Shown: positions 56,404-63,988 of the stretch, in pieces
Position numbering within the stretch: the stretch's first letter is position 1
Layout: the number at the start of each line of letters is the position of its first letter
Assembly: GCF_009735585.1 (NCBI RefSeq)
Contig: NZ_VJVW01000006.1
Span: forward strand, 85,800 to 149,799
DNA from: Christiangramia aestuarii
GTDB lineage: Bacteria; Bacteroidota; Bacteroidia; Flavobacteriales; Flavobacteriaceae
DNA: 64,000 bases
Direction: 5' to 3'
Notes under the pieces: generated by a model
Told to the model about the DNA's origin: nothing
The model's database searches: none
Seen by the model: the letters and a program-made list of their open reading frames with translations, nothing else
Program-made: the position numbers and the translations under genes

Positions 56404-56888
56404 TATTCGAAAATTAGATTTTGTTTGGATTTTAAATTGTTCACGTCTACAGCATATGCTCCCTGTACCCCTGGAATCTGGCTTATCTTATTAAGCATCC
56501 TGGTAAATTCCTTCGCGGGAATCTCCTCGCTTATCTTCAGGAAATAGTCCACTTTGCTATATTCCGGAATTAGATATACTTCCTGGGGGCTTACTTCCTC
56601 CTCTTCAAACAGCGATCCTGAACTAAGAATTCGTTTGGGCTCGCCTTTGAATTTATTGGAAACCAGGTCCAGACTATAATAAGAATTCGGGGCTTTGTGC
56701 GAATACAAGGCATAGAAAGCGTCATATTCAGCATGGTTAAAGTCAATATCCTTCCGTTCTCTTTCGAGTTTGAACTTAAGATATTTGTTTATAAAATACG
56801 CCAGTTTATATCCCTCAAGGGAGGAATAGATGGCGATCAAATAAAAACTTTCATCTTCAACTTCCAGAAGCATTTTATGCGATTGCAT
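56403..56888 (-). CDS. IPExxxVDY family protein
   Basis: The 161-residue protein carries the family signature LIPEYSKVDYFLKI at about residues 106-119. The family is confined to Bacteroidota, where it is found next to pyruvate kinase or the fatty acid/RNase III cluster. No signal peptide. Function is unknown; tight coupling with pyk suggests it is made in step with central metabolism. Confidence 0.9.
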   Translation of the reverse strand: MQSHKMLLEVEDESFYLIAIYSSLEGYKLAYFINKYLKFKLERERKDIDFNHAEYDAFYALYSHKAPNSYYSLDLVSNKFKGEPKRILSSGSLFEEEEVSPQEVYLIPEYSKVDYFLKISEEIPAKEFTRMLNKISQIPGVQGAYAVDVNNLKSKQNLIFE

Positions 56889-56937
56889 AAACTCAAACTT
56901 TAAGGCTAAAGATACTATATGATTAACAAAATGAAGA

Positions 56938-56953
56938 TTTTAAGGCCTTAAAA
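56938..56953. repeat. 16-bp perfect palindrome between rnc and the IPExxxVDY gene
   Basis: TTTTAAGGCCTTAAAA, lying 49 bases past the rnc stop and 50 bases before the IPExxxVDY start. It has no loop, so it is a poor terminator but a possible protein-binding site. Confidence 0.3.
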
Positions 56954-57001
56954 TTCACAATTTTTTACGAAAACGTTTTAGTTTAGGCGAAATCCTTAAA
57001 A

Positions 57002-57733
57002 TTATTCTATTTTATTTTGAAGGGCATAATAGGCCCTTTTGGAAGCTTTCTCTTCGGCTTTCTTTTTTGAAGTTGCTCTTGCCTTGGCCACGACCCTGCG
57101 GTTTATTCGAAGTTTTACAGCGAAATGTTTCAGCTCGTCATTGCCGGTATCTTCGTAAACCTCGTAATCGAACTCCTTCTTTTCCTTCTGGCACCATTCT
57201 ATCACCAGGCTTTTGTAACTAATCACCTTCCCTTCCAGTTGCTCGATATCTACATAAGGGTCAATTACCCGCTCGTGGATAAATCGTTTGCAGTATTTAT
57301 AGCCCCTGTCAAGATAAATCGCCCCAACCAGGGCTTCAAAAAGGTTTCCGTGAATATTTACCCCGAACTGTTCTATAGGAATATTGGTCTGCACATGTTT
57401 TATCAGGCCCAGATCCTTGCCCAGTTCGTTTAGGTGCTTCCGGCTTACCACTTTAGACCTCATCTTGGTAAGGTAACCTTCGTTACCGCCAGGTACGGCT
57501 TTAAAGAGATGTGAAGCGACCACCGCGCTTAGCATAGCATCGCCAAGAAATTCCATTCTCTCGAAGTTAATGGCATTACCTTCCTCATCTTTCCTGTTCA
57601 GCGATCTGTGGGTAAAGGCTTTTTTGTAATGGGTAAGAGCTTTAGGCTTAAAGCCTAAAATTTCGGTAAGTATATTAAAAAAATTCCCGCCTTTAGAAGA
57701 GCGGGAATTTAATATGTTACGAATAACGCTCAT
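57002..57733 (-). CDS. rnc: Ribonuclease III
   Basis: The 243-residue double-strand-specific RNase has the family signature NFERMEFLGDAML (about 58-70) with the catalytic Glu/Asp. The second acidic pair is in NLFEALVGAIYLDRG, and a C-terminal dsRNA-binding domain follows (about 170-240, ending AEEKASKRAYYALQ). It processes rRNA and structured transcripts. It is the last gene of acpP-fabF-rnc, three bases after fabF, the usual Bacteroidota arrangement. Confidence 0.95.
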   Translation of the reverse strand: MSVIRNILNSRSSKGGNFFNILTEILGFKPKALTHYKKAFTHRSLNRKDEEGNAINFERMEFLGDAMLSAVVASHLFKAVPGGNEGYLTKMRSKVVSRKHLNELGKDLGLIKHVQTNIPIEQFGVNIHGNLFEALVGAIYLDRGYKYCKRFIHERVIDPYVDIEQLEGKVISYKSLVIEWCQKEKKEFDYEVYEDTGNDELKHFAVKLRINRRVVAKARATSKKKAEEKASKRAYYALQNKIE

Positions 57734-57736
57734 CGT

Positions 57737-58990
57737 TTATTCGTCTAATTTTTTAAACACCACGCAAGCATTGTGTCCTCCAAATCCAAAGGTATTGCTC
57801 ATAACGATTTTCACATCTCTTTCCTGTGCCTTGTTAAGGGTAAGGTTAAGACTTGAATCGATATTCTCATCAACATTCTCGTGATTTATCGTTGGTGGCA
57901 CAATCCCGTGCTTCATAGAAAGGATAGCAGCAATCGCTTCTACCGCTCCGGCAGCACCAAGTAGATGCCCGGTCATCGATTTCGTCGAGTTGATATTGAG
58001 GTTCTTCGCATGCTCACCGAAAACCTTAGTTATTGCCTTAAGTTCAGCAACATCACCAAGAGGTGTGGAGGTCCCGTGAGTATTGATAGCATCAACATCT
58101 TCTGGTTTTAGGCCGGCATTTTTAAGACAGTTCTTCATCACAGCAACAACTCCGTCTCCTTCCGGATGCGGTGCCGTCATGTGATAAGCGTCTGAAGATA
58201 ATCCTCCACCCAATACTTCTGCATAAATCTTAGCTCCTCTGGCCTTAGCGTGCTCATATTCTTCTAAAATGAGCGCGCCTCCACCTTCACCAAGAACGAA
58301 TCCGTCTCTGGTAGCATCGAAAGGTCTCGATGCGGTTTCGGGACTGTCATTTCTAGTAGAAAGGGCATGCATTGCGTTAAATCCGCCCATTCCTGCTATA
58401 GTCACAGCCGCTTCAGATCCCCCGGAAACTATTACATCACTATGCCCCAGCCTGATATTGTTCAGAGCATCGATCATGGCGTTGGCCGATGATGCACAGG
58501 CAGAAACCGTGGTATAATTAGCCCCCATAAATCCGTGTTTGATAGAGATATTACCCGGGGCAATATCTGCGATCATCTTCGGAATAAAGAATGGGTTGAA
58601 TCTTGGAGAGCCGTCTCCTTCTGCAAAATTGATCACTTCGTTCTGGAAGGTTTCCAAACCACCGATGCCGGCACCCCAAATAACGCCTACGCGATATTTG
58701 TCTACCGTATCGAGGTCTATCCCAGAATCCTCGATAGCTTCATCTGCAGATACCATTGCATATTGAGCAAACCTATCAAGTTTTCTAGCTTCCTTACGAT
58801 CAAAATGATCTAGTGGATTAAAGTTTTTGAGTTCGCAAGCGAATTTAGTCTTGAACTTTTCGGTATCAAAATAAGTGATAGGCGCGCTACCACTTTTACC
58901 GTTCTTAAGTCCCTCCCAATATTCCTCTATATTGTTACCAATTGGGGTTAAGGCACCAAGGCCTGTAACTACTACTCGCTTTAACTCCAT
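57737..58990 (-). CDS. fabF: 3-oxoacyl-ACP synthase II
   Basis: The 417-residue condensing enzyme elongates acyl-ACP with malonyl-ACP. The catalytic Cys-His-His triad is seen in SACASSANAM (Cys about 165), NTHGTSTPLGD and STKSMTGHLLGAAG. N-terminal RVVVTGLGALTPIGN is standard. It lies between acpP (14-base gap) and rnc on the same strand, so substrate carrier and enzyme are co-expressed. Confidence 0.96.
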   Translation of the reverse strand: MELKRVVVTGLGALTPIGNNIEEYWEGLKNGKSGSAPITYFDTEKFKTKFACELKNFNPLDHFDRKEARKLDRFAQYAMVSADEAIEDSGIDLDTVDKYRVGVIWGAGIGGLETFQNEVINFAEGDGSPRFNPFFIPKMIADIAPGNISIKHGFMGANYTTVSACASSANAMIDALNNIRLGHSDVIVSGGSEAAVTIAGMGGFNAMHALSTRNDSPETASRPFDATRDGFVLGEGGGALILEEYEHAKARGAKIYAEVLGGGLSSDAYHMTAPHPEGDGVVAVMKNCLKNAGLKPEDVDAINTHGTSTPLGDVAELKAITKVFGEHAKNLNINSTKSMTGHLLGAAGAVEAIAAILSMKHGIVPPTINHENVDENIDSSLNLTLNKAQERDVKIVMSNTFGFGGHNACVVFKKLDE

Positions 58991-59004
58991 ATGGTGTCTT
59001 GATT

Positions 59005-59241
59005 TTATTTTTTAGCGTCTTCGATATATGAAATTGCCTGACCAACAGTAGCAATGTTCTCTGCCTGATCGTCTGGGATCTGAATGTCGAATTCCTTCTC
59101 AAATTCCATGATCAATTCTACTGTGTCTAGTGAATCAGCACCCAAGTCGTTGGTGAAGCTGGCTTCGTTAACAACTTCATTCTCGTCAACTCCTAATTTG
59201 TCAACGATAATAGCTTTTACTCTTGATGCAATGTCTGACAT
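59005..59241 (-). CDS. acpP: Acyl carrier protein
   Basis: The 78-residue acidic carrier has the phosphopantetheine attachment serine in [12 protein letters not shown] (Ser about 37). It is the first gene of acpP-fabF-rnc. A strong -7 box lies about 30 bases upstream of the ATG. Confidence 0.96.
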   Translation of the reverse strand: MSDIASRVKAIIVDKLGVDENEVVNEASFTNDLGADSLDTVELIMEFEKEFDIQIPDDQAENIATVGQAISYIEDAKK

Positions 59242-59270
59242 AATTTTTTATTTTAATTTTGATTAGGTGG

Positions 59271-59278
59271 CAAAAATA
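59271..59278 (-). promoter_or_regulatory. -7 box of the acpP-fabF-rnc operon
   Basis: On the minus strand TATTTTTG, a perfect TAnnTTTG, 29 bases before the acpP ATG. A TTG -33 element is not present at the expected distance; the region is T-rich. Confidence 0.5.
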
Positions 59279-59388
59279 AAAAACTTTATTTTAAAACCGA
59301 TTTTTACTCCAAAAATGTGAGGTCAATTTACATAAAATTCACTGAAAGCGATTAATTTTACATCCTAATAAATGTTAACAAGCTTATT

Positions 59389-59985
59389 TTGAGTGACAAA
59401 GCAAGTACGCAGCCAAAAAAAATTGTAATATTCGCCTCAGGATCTGGCACCAACGCCGAAAACATCATTAAATACTTCCAGGATCATGACCAGACCAGAG
59501 TGCTGGCCGTATTCTCCAATAAAAAATATTCAGGCGCACTTGAACGCGCTCATAAACTTAACATCAAGGCCCTTCATTTTGACCGGGAGGCTTTTTACAA
59601 TTCTAACGATGTGCTTAATCTGCTGAAGGACATGGACCCGGACCTTATCGTTCTTGCAGGGTTTCTTTGGTTGTTCCCTTCTAACATCATACAGCAGTTT
59701 CCAGACAGGATCATCAATATCCACCCTGCCTTACTTCCTAAATATGGAGGCAAGGGAATGTATGGAGCCAGGGTGCATGAAAGCGTAATCGCTAAAAAGG
59801 AAAAACAGAGTGGCATCACCATTCATTATGTGAATGAAAAGTACGATGAAGGTCAGACCATTTTCCAGGCGACCACAAGTATAGATGAAACCGATACTCC
59901 CGAAAGCCTGGCTTTTAAGATCCACGAACTGGAATATGAACATTTTCCGCAGGTCATTCAGCAACTCCTAGAAAAAGATAATTAG
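59389..59985 (+). CDS. purN: Phosphoribosylglycinamide formyltransferase
   Basis: The 198-residue enzyme transfers a formyl group to GAR in purine synthesis. The phosphate loop FASGSGTNAENI and the catalytic INIHPALLPKYGG (Asn and His) are intact, with the later Asp in EKYDEGQTIF. The start is a TTG (59389): no ATG or GTG lies near enough to include the N-terminal strand. The stop overlaps the GTG of rnhA (TAGTG). Confidence 0.94.
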   Translation: MSDKASTQPKKIVIFASGSGTNAENIIKYFQDHDQTRVLAVFSNKKYSGALERAHKLNIKALHFDREAFYNSNDVLNLLKDMDPDLIVLAGFLWLFPSNIIQQFPDRIINIHPALLPKYGGKGMYGARVHESVIAKKEKQSGITIHYVNEKYDEGQTIFQATTSIDETDTPESLAFKIHELEYEHFPQVIQQLLEKDN

Positions 59986-60449
59986 TGCAAAGCCCTAAAG
60001 TTCATATTTACACCGACGGAGCCGCAAGAGGAAACCCCGGACCGGGAGGTTATGGGATAGTCATGGAATGGGTTGGCAAGCCCTACCGCAAGGAGTTCTC
60101 TTATGGCTACAAGCTTACTACCAATAACCGGATGGAATTGCTGGCCGTGATCGTTGCCCTGAAAAAACTCAAGAACCCCGGCACGCCAGTAAAGGTCTTT
60201 ACAGATTCTAAATACGTGGCAGATGCCGTAAACAAAGGCTGGGTTTTCGGCTGGGAAAAGAAGAAATTCGCCAACCGGAAGAATGCCGATCTCTGGCAGG
60301 AATTCCTAAAGGAATATCGCAAACACCAGGTTCAGTTCCAGTGGATCAAGGGACATAATGACCATCCGCAGAACGAACGCTGCGATGCTCTGGCCGTAGA
60401 TGCTTCAAAAAGAAAAAACCTTCCTGAAGACGTAGGATACAAAGCTTAA
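59985..60449 (+). CDS. rnhA: Ribonuclease HI
   Basis: The 154-residue enzyme degrades RNA in RNA-DNA hybrids. All four acidic residues are visible: IYTDGAARGNPGPGGYG (Asp), RMELLAVI (Glu), VFTDSKYV (Asp) and HNDHPQNERCDALA (Asp). The GTG start overlaps the last base of the purN stop, so translation is coupled to purN, an unusual pairing of purine synthesis with hybrid removal. Confidence 0.94.
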   Translation: MQSPKVHIYTDGAARGNPGPGGYGIVMEWVGKPYRKEFSYGYKLTTNNRMELLAVIVALKKLKNPGTPVKVFTDSKYVADAVNKGWVFGWEKKKFANRKNADLWQEFLKEYRKHQVQFQWIKGHNDHPQNERCDALAVDASKRKNLPEDVGYKA

Positions 60450-60493
60450 CATTTAGAAGCCGGATTGAGGTTTACACCTTGAAAAACAAACTG

Positions 60494-60501
60494 TATATTT
60501 G
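60494..60501 (+). promoter_or_regulatory. -7 box of the PfkB kinase gene
   Basis: TATATTTG, a perfect TAnnTTTG, 22 bases before the ATG at 60524. The -33 position reads TTT. It lies inside the longer false frame, which supports the internal start. Confidence 0.6.
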
Positions 60502-60523
60502 CAGCGTTATTTTAAAACCCGTT

Positions 60524-61447
60524 ATGAGCAAATTACTAATTGTTGGAACCGTCGCGTTCGATGCTATTGAAACCCCATTTGGAAAAACCGATAAGATCCT
60601 GGGTGGAGCCGCCACCTATATAGGCCTCTCTGCCGCAAATTTTGATGTAGAAAGTGCCGTGGTTTCTGTTGTTGGTGAAGATTTTCCTGAGGAATACCTC
60701 GAACTGCTGAAAAAGAACAACATTAATATTGAAGGTGTAGAGATCGTAAAAGGAGGAAAAACTTTCTTCTGGAGCGGTAGATACCACAACGACCTTAATA
60801 CCAGGGATACCCTGGACACCCAATTGAACGTGCTTGCCGATTTTAACCCGGTAGTACCCGAGTCTCATAAGGATGCTGAATTCGTAATGCTGGGGAACCT
60901 TCATCCATTAGTACAATTAAGCGTGCTTGAACAGGTAAATGATCCAAAATTGGTGGTATTGGATACCATGAATTTCTGGATGGACAACACCCTGGATGAC
61001 CTGATGAAGGTGATAGAAAAAGTAGATGTGATCACCATAAACGATGAAGAGGCAAGACAACTCTCAGGAGAGTACTCCTTAGTAAAGGCTGCCAGAAAGA
61101 TCGAAAAAATGGGTCCTAAATATGTAGTGATCAAAAAAGGAGAGCATGGTGCCCTGCTTTTCCATAAAGAACAGATCTTCTTCGCTCCCGCACTTCCGCT
61201 GGAAGAAGTTTTCGATCCAACAGGTGCCGGGGACACTTTCGCTGGTGGTTTTATTGGTTACCTGGCAAGGACAGGCGATATCTCTTTCGAGAATATGAAA
61301 AGCGCCATCATTTACGGCTCCAACCTGGCTTCTTTCTGCGTAGAGAAGTTCGGAACCGAAAGAATGCAGGCGCTAACAGGTGAGCAGATGAACGAGAGGC
61401 TGTATGAGTTCAAGAAACTAACACAATTCGAAACACAAATAGACTAA
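60524..61447 (+). CDS. PfkB family sugar/nucleoside kinase
   Basis: From the ATG at 60524, 307 residues: MSKLLIVGTVAFDAIETPFG at the start, GGAATYIGLSAA as the N-terminal signature and FDPTGAGDTFAGGFIGYL as the C-terminal PfkB signature with catalytic aspartate. The family phosphorylates sugars, adenosine or nucleosides. Genes of this type next to purine genes suggest adenosine or a related nucleoside, but that is inference. The 15 extra residues of the longer frame are leader and contain the promoter. Confidence 0.9.
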   Translation: MSKLLIVGTVAFDAIETPFGKTDKILGGAATYIGLSAANFDVESAVVSVVGEDFPEEYLELLKKNNINIEGVEIVKGGKTFFWSGRYHNDLNTRDTLDTQLNVLADFNPVVPESHKDAEFVMLGNLHPLVQLSVLEQVNDPKLVVLDTMNFWMDNTLDDLMKVIEKVDVITINDEEARQLSGEYSLVKAARKIEKMGPKYVVIKKGEHGALLFHKEQIFFAPALPLEEVFDPTGAGDTFAGGFIGYLARTGDISFENMKSAIIYGSNLASFCVEKFGTERMQALTGEQMNERLYEFKKLTQFETQID

Positions 61448-61454
61448 AAAACAC

Positions 61455-61480
61455 GCCCTGTAATTTCAGGGCTTTTTTTA
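61455..61480 (+). terminator. Terminator after the PfkB kinase gene
   Basis: GCCCTG-TAATTT-CAGGGC followed by seven T. Confidence 0.9.
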
Positions 61481-61517
61481 TGACCAACACAACAAAATTC
61501 CTAAAGGAACCCAAGAT

Positions 61518-63416
61518 ATGAGCGATGCTTTAAAACACGAGTGCGGGATTGCACACATAAGGCTTTTAAAACCCCTCGATTATTACAAAGAAAAATACGG
61601 CACTGCATTTTATGGCGTAAATAAAATGTATCTCATGATGGAGAAGCAGCATAACCGTGGACAGGACGGTGCCGGTTTTGCAAGCATCAAGCTTAATACC
61701 ATCCCCGGGGAAAGATATATTAGCCGGGTAAGATCTAACCAGGCTCAGCCAATCCAGGATATTTTTGAGCAGATCAACCAAAGGATCAACGAAGAGATTA
61801 AGGCAAATCCGGAATACGCCGATGATACAGATCTTCAAAAAAGACATATTCCATACCTTGGAGAGGTTTTCCTTGGTCACGTAAGATACGGGACATTTGG
61901 AAAGAACAGCATAGAAAGCGTACACCCATTCCTGAGACAGAACAACTGGATGCACCGTAACCTTATCGTTGCGGGTAACTTTAATATGACCAATGTAAAC
62001 AAGCTTTTCAATAATCTTGTGGAATTAGGACAGCATCCAAAAGAAAGGGCCGATACGGTGACCGTCATGGAAAAGATAGGACACTTCCTTGATTCTGAAG
62101 TGAGGAAACTTTACAAGAAGTTAAAAAAAGACGGATACTCAAAAGTAGAAGCCTCGCCAGTTATTGCCGAAAAACTTAATGTGGCGAAGATCCTGAAGAA
62201 ATCATCCAAGAACTGGGATGGTGGATATGCTATGGCTGGTTTAATTGGTCATGGTGACTCTTTTGTATTACGTGACCCGGCAGGAATTAGGCCGGCATAT
62301 TACTATAAGGACGATGAAGTTGTGGTGGTGGCTTCAGAAAGACCGGTGATACAAACAGTTTTCAATGTAGATTTTGAAGATGTTCATGAACTGCCTCCGG
62401 GAAATGCGATTATTACCAAAAAGAACGGAAATGTTTCCATCAAAGAAATCATTGAGCCACTGGAAAGAAAGGCCTGTTCTTTTGAACGCATCTATTTCTC
62501 CCGTGGAAGTGATGCTGAGATCTACGAGGAACGTAAAATGCTGGGAAGGCTTTTAATGCCGGAAGTATTGAAGTCTATAAAACATGATACCTTAAAGACG
62601 GTTTTCTCTTTTATCCCGAACACGGCTGAAACTTCCTTTTACGGGATGGTGGAAGCTGCCCAGGATGAACTTAACAAGCAGAAGAACGAGGCTATCCTCG
62701 AGGAAAAGGAAACTTTAACCGATGCCAGGCTTCAGGAAATATTATCCCATCGATTAAGAACAGAAAAGATCGCTATCAAGGATGTAAAGTTAAGAACCTT
62801 TATCACCGAAGATAGTAGCCGGGACGACCTTGTAGCCCATGTCTACGACGTCACTTACGGGGTGGTGAAGCCAGACGATAACCTGGTGATCATAGATGAT
62901 AGTATCGTGAGGGGTACAACCCTGAAAAAAAGTATCATCAAAATGATGGACAGGCTTAAACCCAAAAAGATCATTGTTGTATCCTCGGCACCTCAAATCA
63001 GGTATCCAGACTGCTATGGTATAGATATGGCCCGCCTGGAGGACTTGGTTGCATTTAGGGCTGCATTGGAACTTTTAAGGGATAACGGCAAATACGAGAT
63101 CGTTGAAGAGGTATACAGGAAATGTAAGGATCAGGTAGACCTCGAAGATCGCGAAGTACAGAACTTTGTGAAGGAGATATATGATCCTTTCACAGACGAA
63201 CAGATCTCTGCCAAGATATCTGAACTGTTATGTGACGATGATGTAAATGCTGAAGTTCAGGTGATCTACCAAAGCGTTGAGAACCTGCATAAGGCATGTC
63301 CGAAAAATCTGGGAGACTGGTATTTCACTGGTGATTATCCAACCGCTGGAGGGAATAGGGTTGTAAACAGGGCCTTTATGAACTTTTTCGAAGGAAAGAA
63401 AGATCGCGCTTATTGA
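61518..63416 (+). CDS. PurF-like amidophosphoribosyltransferase, long form
   Basis: The 632-residue protein has an N-terminal glutaminase domain with nucleophile Cys9 (KHECGIAHIRLL) after an eight-residue propeptide, NRGQDGAGF and the GHVRYGTFG block. A C-terminal phosphoribosyltransferase domain carries the PRPP motif LVIIDDSIVRGTTLKKSI. PurF makes phosphoribosylamine, the first step of purine synthesis. This protein is about 130 residues longer than typical PurF, with a charged insertion in its middle (about 190-225 and 370-420) and a C-terminal extension. It may therefore be the second, Bacteroidota-specific paralogue. No terminator follows before the small RNA array. Confidence 0.88.
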   Translation: MSDALKHECGIAHIRLLKPLDYYKEKYGTAFYGVNKMYLMMEKQHNRGQDGAGFASIKLNTIPGERYISRVRSNQAQPIQDIFEQINQRINEEIKANPEYADDTDLQKRHIPYLGEVFLGHVRYGTFGKNSIESVHPFLRQNNWMHRNLIVAGNFNMTNVNKLFNNLVELGQHPKERADTVTVMEKIGHFLDSEVRKLYKKLKKDGYSKVEASPVIAEKLNVAKILKKSSKNWDGGYAMAGLIGHGDSFVLRDPAGIRPAYYYKDDEVVVVASERPVIQTVFNVDFEDVHELPPGNAIITKKNGNVSIKEIIEPLERKACSFERIYFSRGSDAEIYEERKMLGRLLMPEVLKSIKHDTLKTVFSFIPNTAETSFYGMVEAAQDELNKQKNEAILEEKETLTDARLQEILSHRLRTEKIAIKDVKLRTFITEDSSRDDLVAHVYDVTYGVVKPDDNLVIIDDSIVRGTTLKKSIIKMMDRLKPKKIIVVSSAPQIRYPDCYGIDMARLEDLVAFRAALELLRDNGKYEIVEEVYRKCKDQVDLEDREVQNFVKEIYDPFTDEQISAKISELLCDDDVNAEVQVIYQSVENLHKACPKNLGDWYFTGDYPTAGGNRVVNRAFMNFFEGKKDRAY

Positions 63417-63460
63417 TTTATGCGCTTTAGCTAAAATATATGCACTTCATCTAATATTCT

Positions 63461-63490
63461 TTGTGCCTACTAGTATTCTACATACATTAG
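63461..63490 (+). promoter_or_regulatory. Promoter of small RNA unit 1
   Basis: TTG (63461-63463), 19 bases, TACATTAG (63483-63490). The equivalent -7 boxes are TATCTTTA at 63693-63700 in unit 2 and TATATTTA at 63896-63903 in unit 3. All three lie 37 bases after the TTCxTCTAA end of the upstream box. Confidence 0.65.
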
Positions 63491-63492
63491 TA

Positions 63493-63567
63493 TTGCCATA
63501 ACATAAGTAGGTTAAGTTCATGGTAGATTTGGGGCAAAAAAAGGTGGAAACTTATTCCGCCTTTTTT
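63493..63567 (+). ncRNA. Candidate small RNA, copy 1
   Basis: Predicted RNA of about 75 bases. A stem TTGCCAT/ATGGTAG (two G-U pairs) closes a 20-base loop containing CATAAGTAGGTTAAGTTC. A linker ATTTGGGGC follows, then the terminator GGTGGAA-ACTTA-TTCCGCC inside A7/T7 runs. Compared with copy 2, the stem keeps pairing by wobble although the bases differ. It may also terminate the PurF-like transcript. Confidence 0.7.
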
Positions 63568-63702
63568 TATTTTTCTTCCTAAAGTTCCTAAGATCAAAAA
63601 GACAAAATTATACTCAAAATATTGATTTTCAGCATTTTAGCTATTTTATACGCAGTTCATCTAATAAATTTAATTACAAGAATCTTTCTCCTTATCTTTA
63701 AA

Positions 63703-63778
63703 CTACCATAGCATAAGTAGGTTAAGTTCATGGTAGATTTGGGGCAAAAAAAGGTGGAATTTCATTCCGCCTTTTTTT
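63703..63778 (+). ncRNA. Candidate small RNA, copy 2
   Basis: Same layout as copy 1, with a perfect 7-bp stem CTACCAT/ATGGTAG, the same 20-base loop apart from one base, and terminator loop TTTCA. The predicted transcription start falls at the base of the stem, 3 bases after the -7 box TATCTTTA. Confidence 0.72.
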
Positions 63779-63910
63779 ATGCACATAGGTCAGGGATCCT
63801 GGAATCAACAAAAATCCTAAATATTTAATTTTTAGCACTTTAACTATTTTTCAGGTACTTCGTCTAAAAACAATTTTACCTAAAAAAATTCGGTCTATAT
63901 TTACTATACT

Positions 63911-63988
63911 ACTATACCATAGCATAAGTAGGTTAAGTTCATGGTAGATTTGGGGCAAAAAAAGGTGGAAGTCATTCCGCCTTTTTTT
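63911..63988 (+). ncRNA. Candidate small RNA, copy 3
   Basis: Same core, with a 6-bp stem TACCAT/ATGGTA and terminator loop GTCA, one base shorter than in the other copies. An 8-base insertion between the -7 box and the core shifts it slightly downstream. The unit ends 12 bases before the window edge. Confidence 0.7.

Noticed and set aside
63520..63600. Small peptide starting at the ATG inside the repeated core (MVDLGQKKVE...)
   Set aside because: The terminator loop is one base shorter in copy 3, which shifts the frame, and the frame runs through the terminator stem and T-run. Structure, not coding, is conserved.
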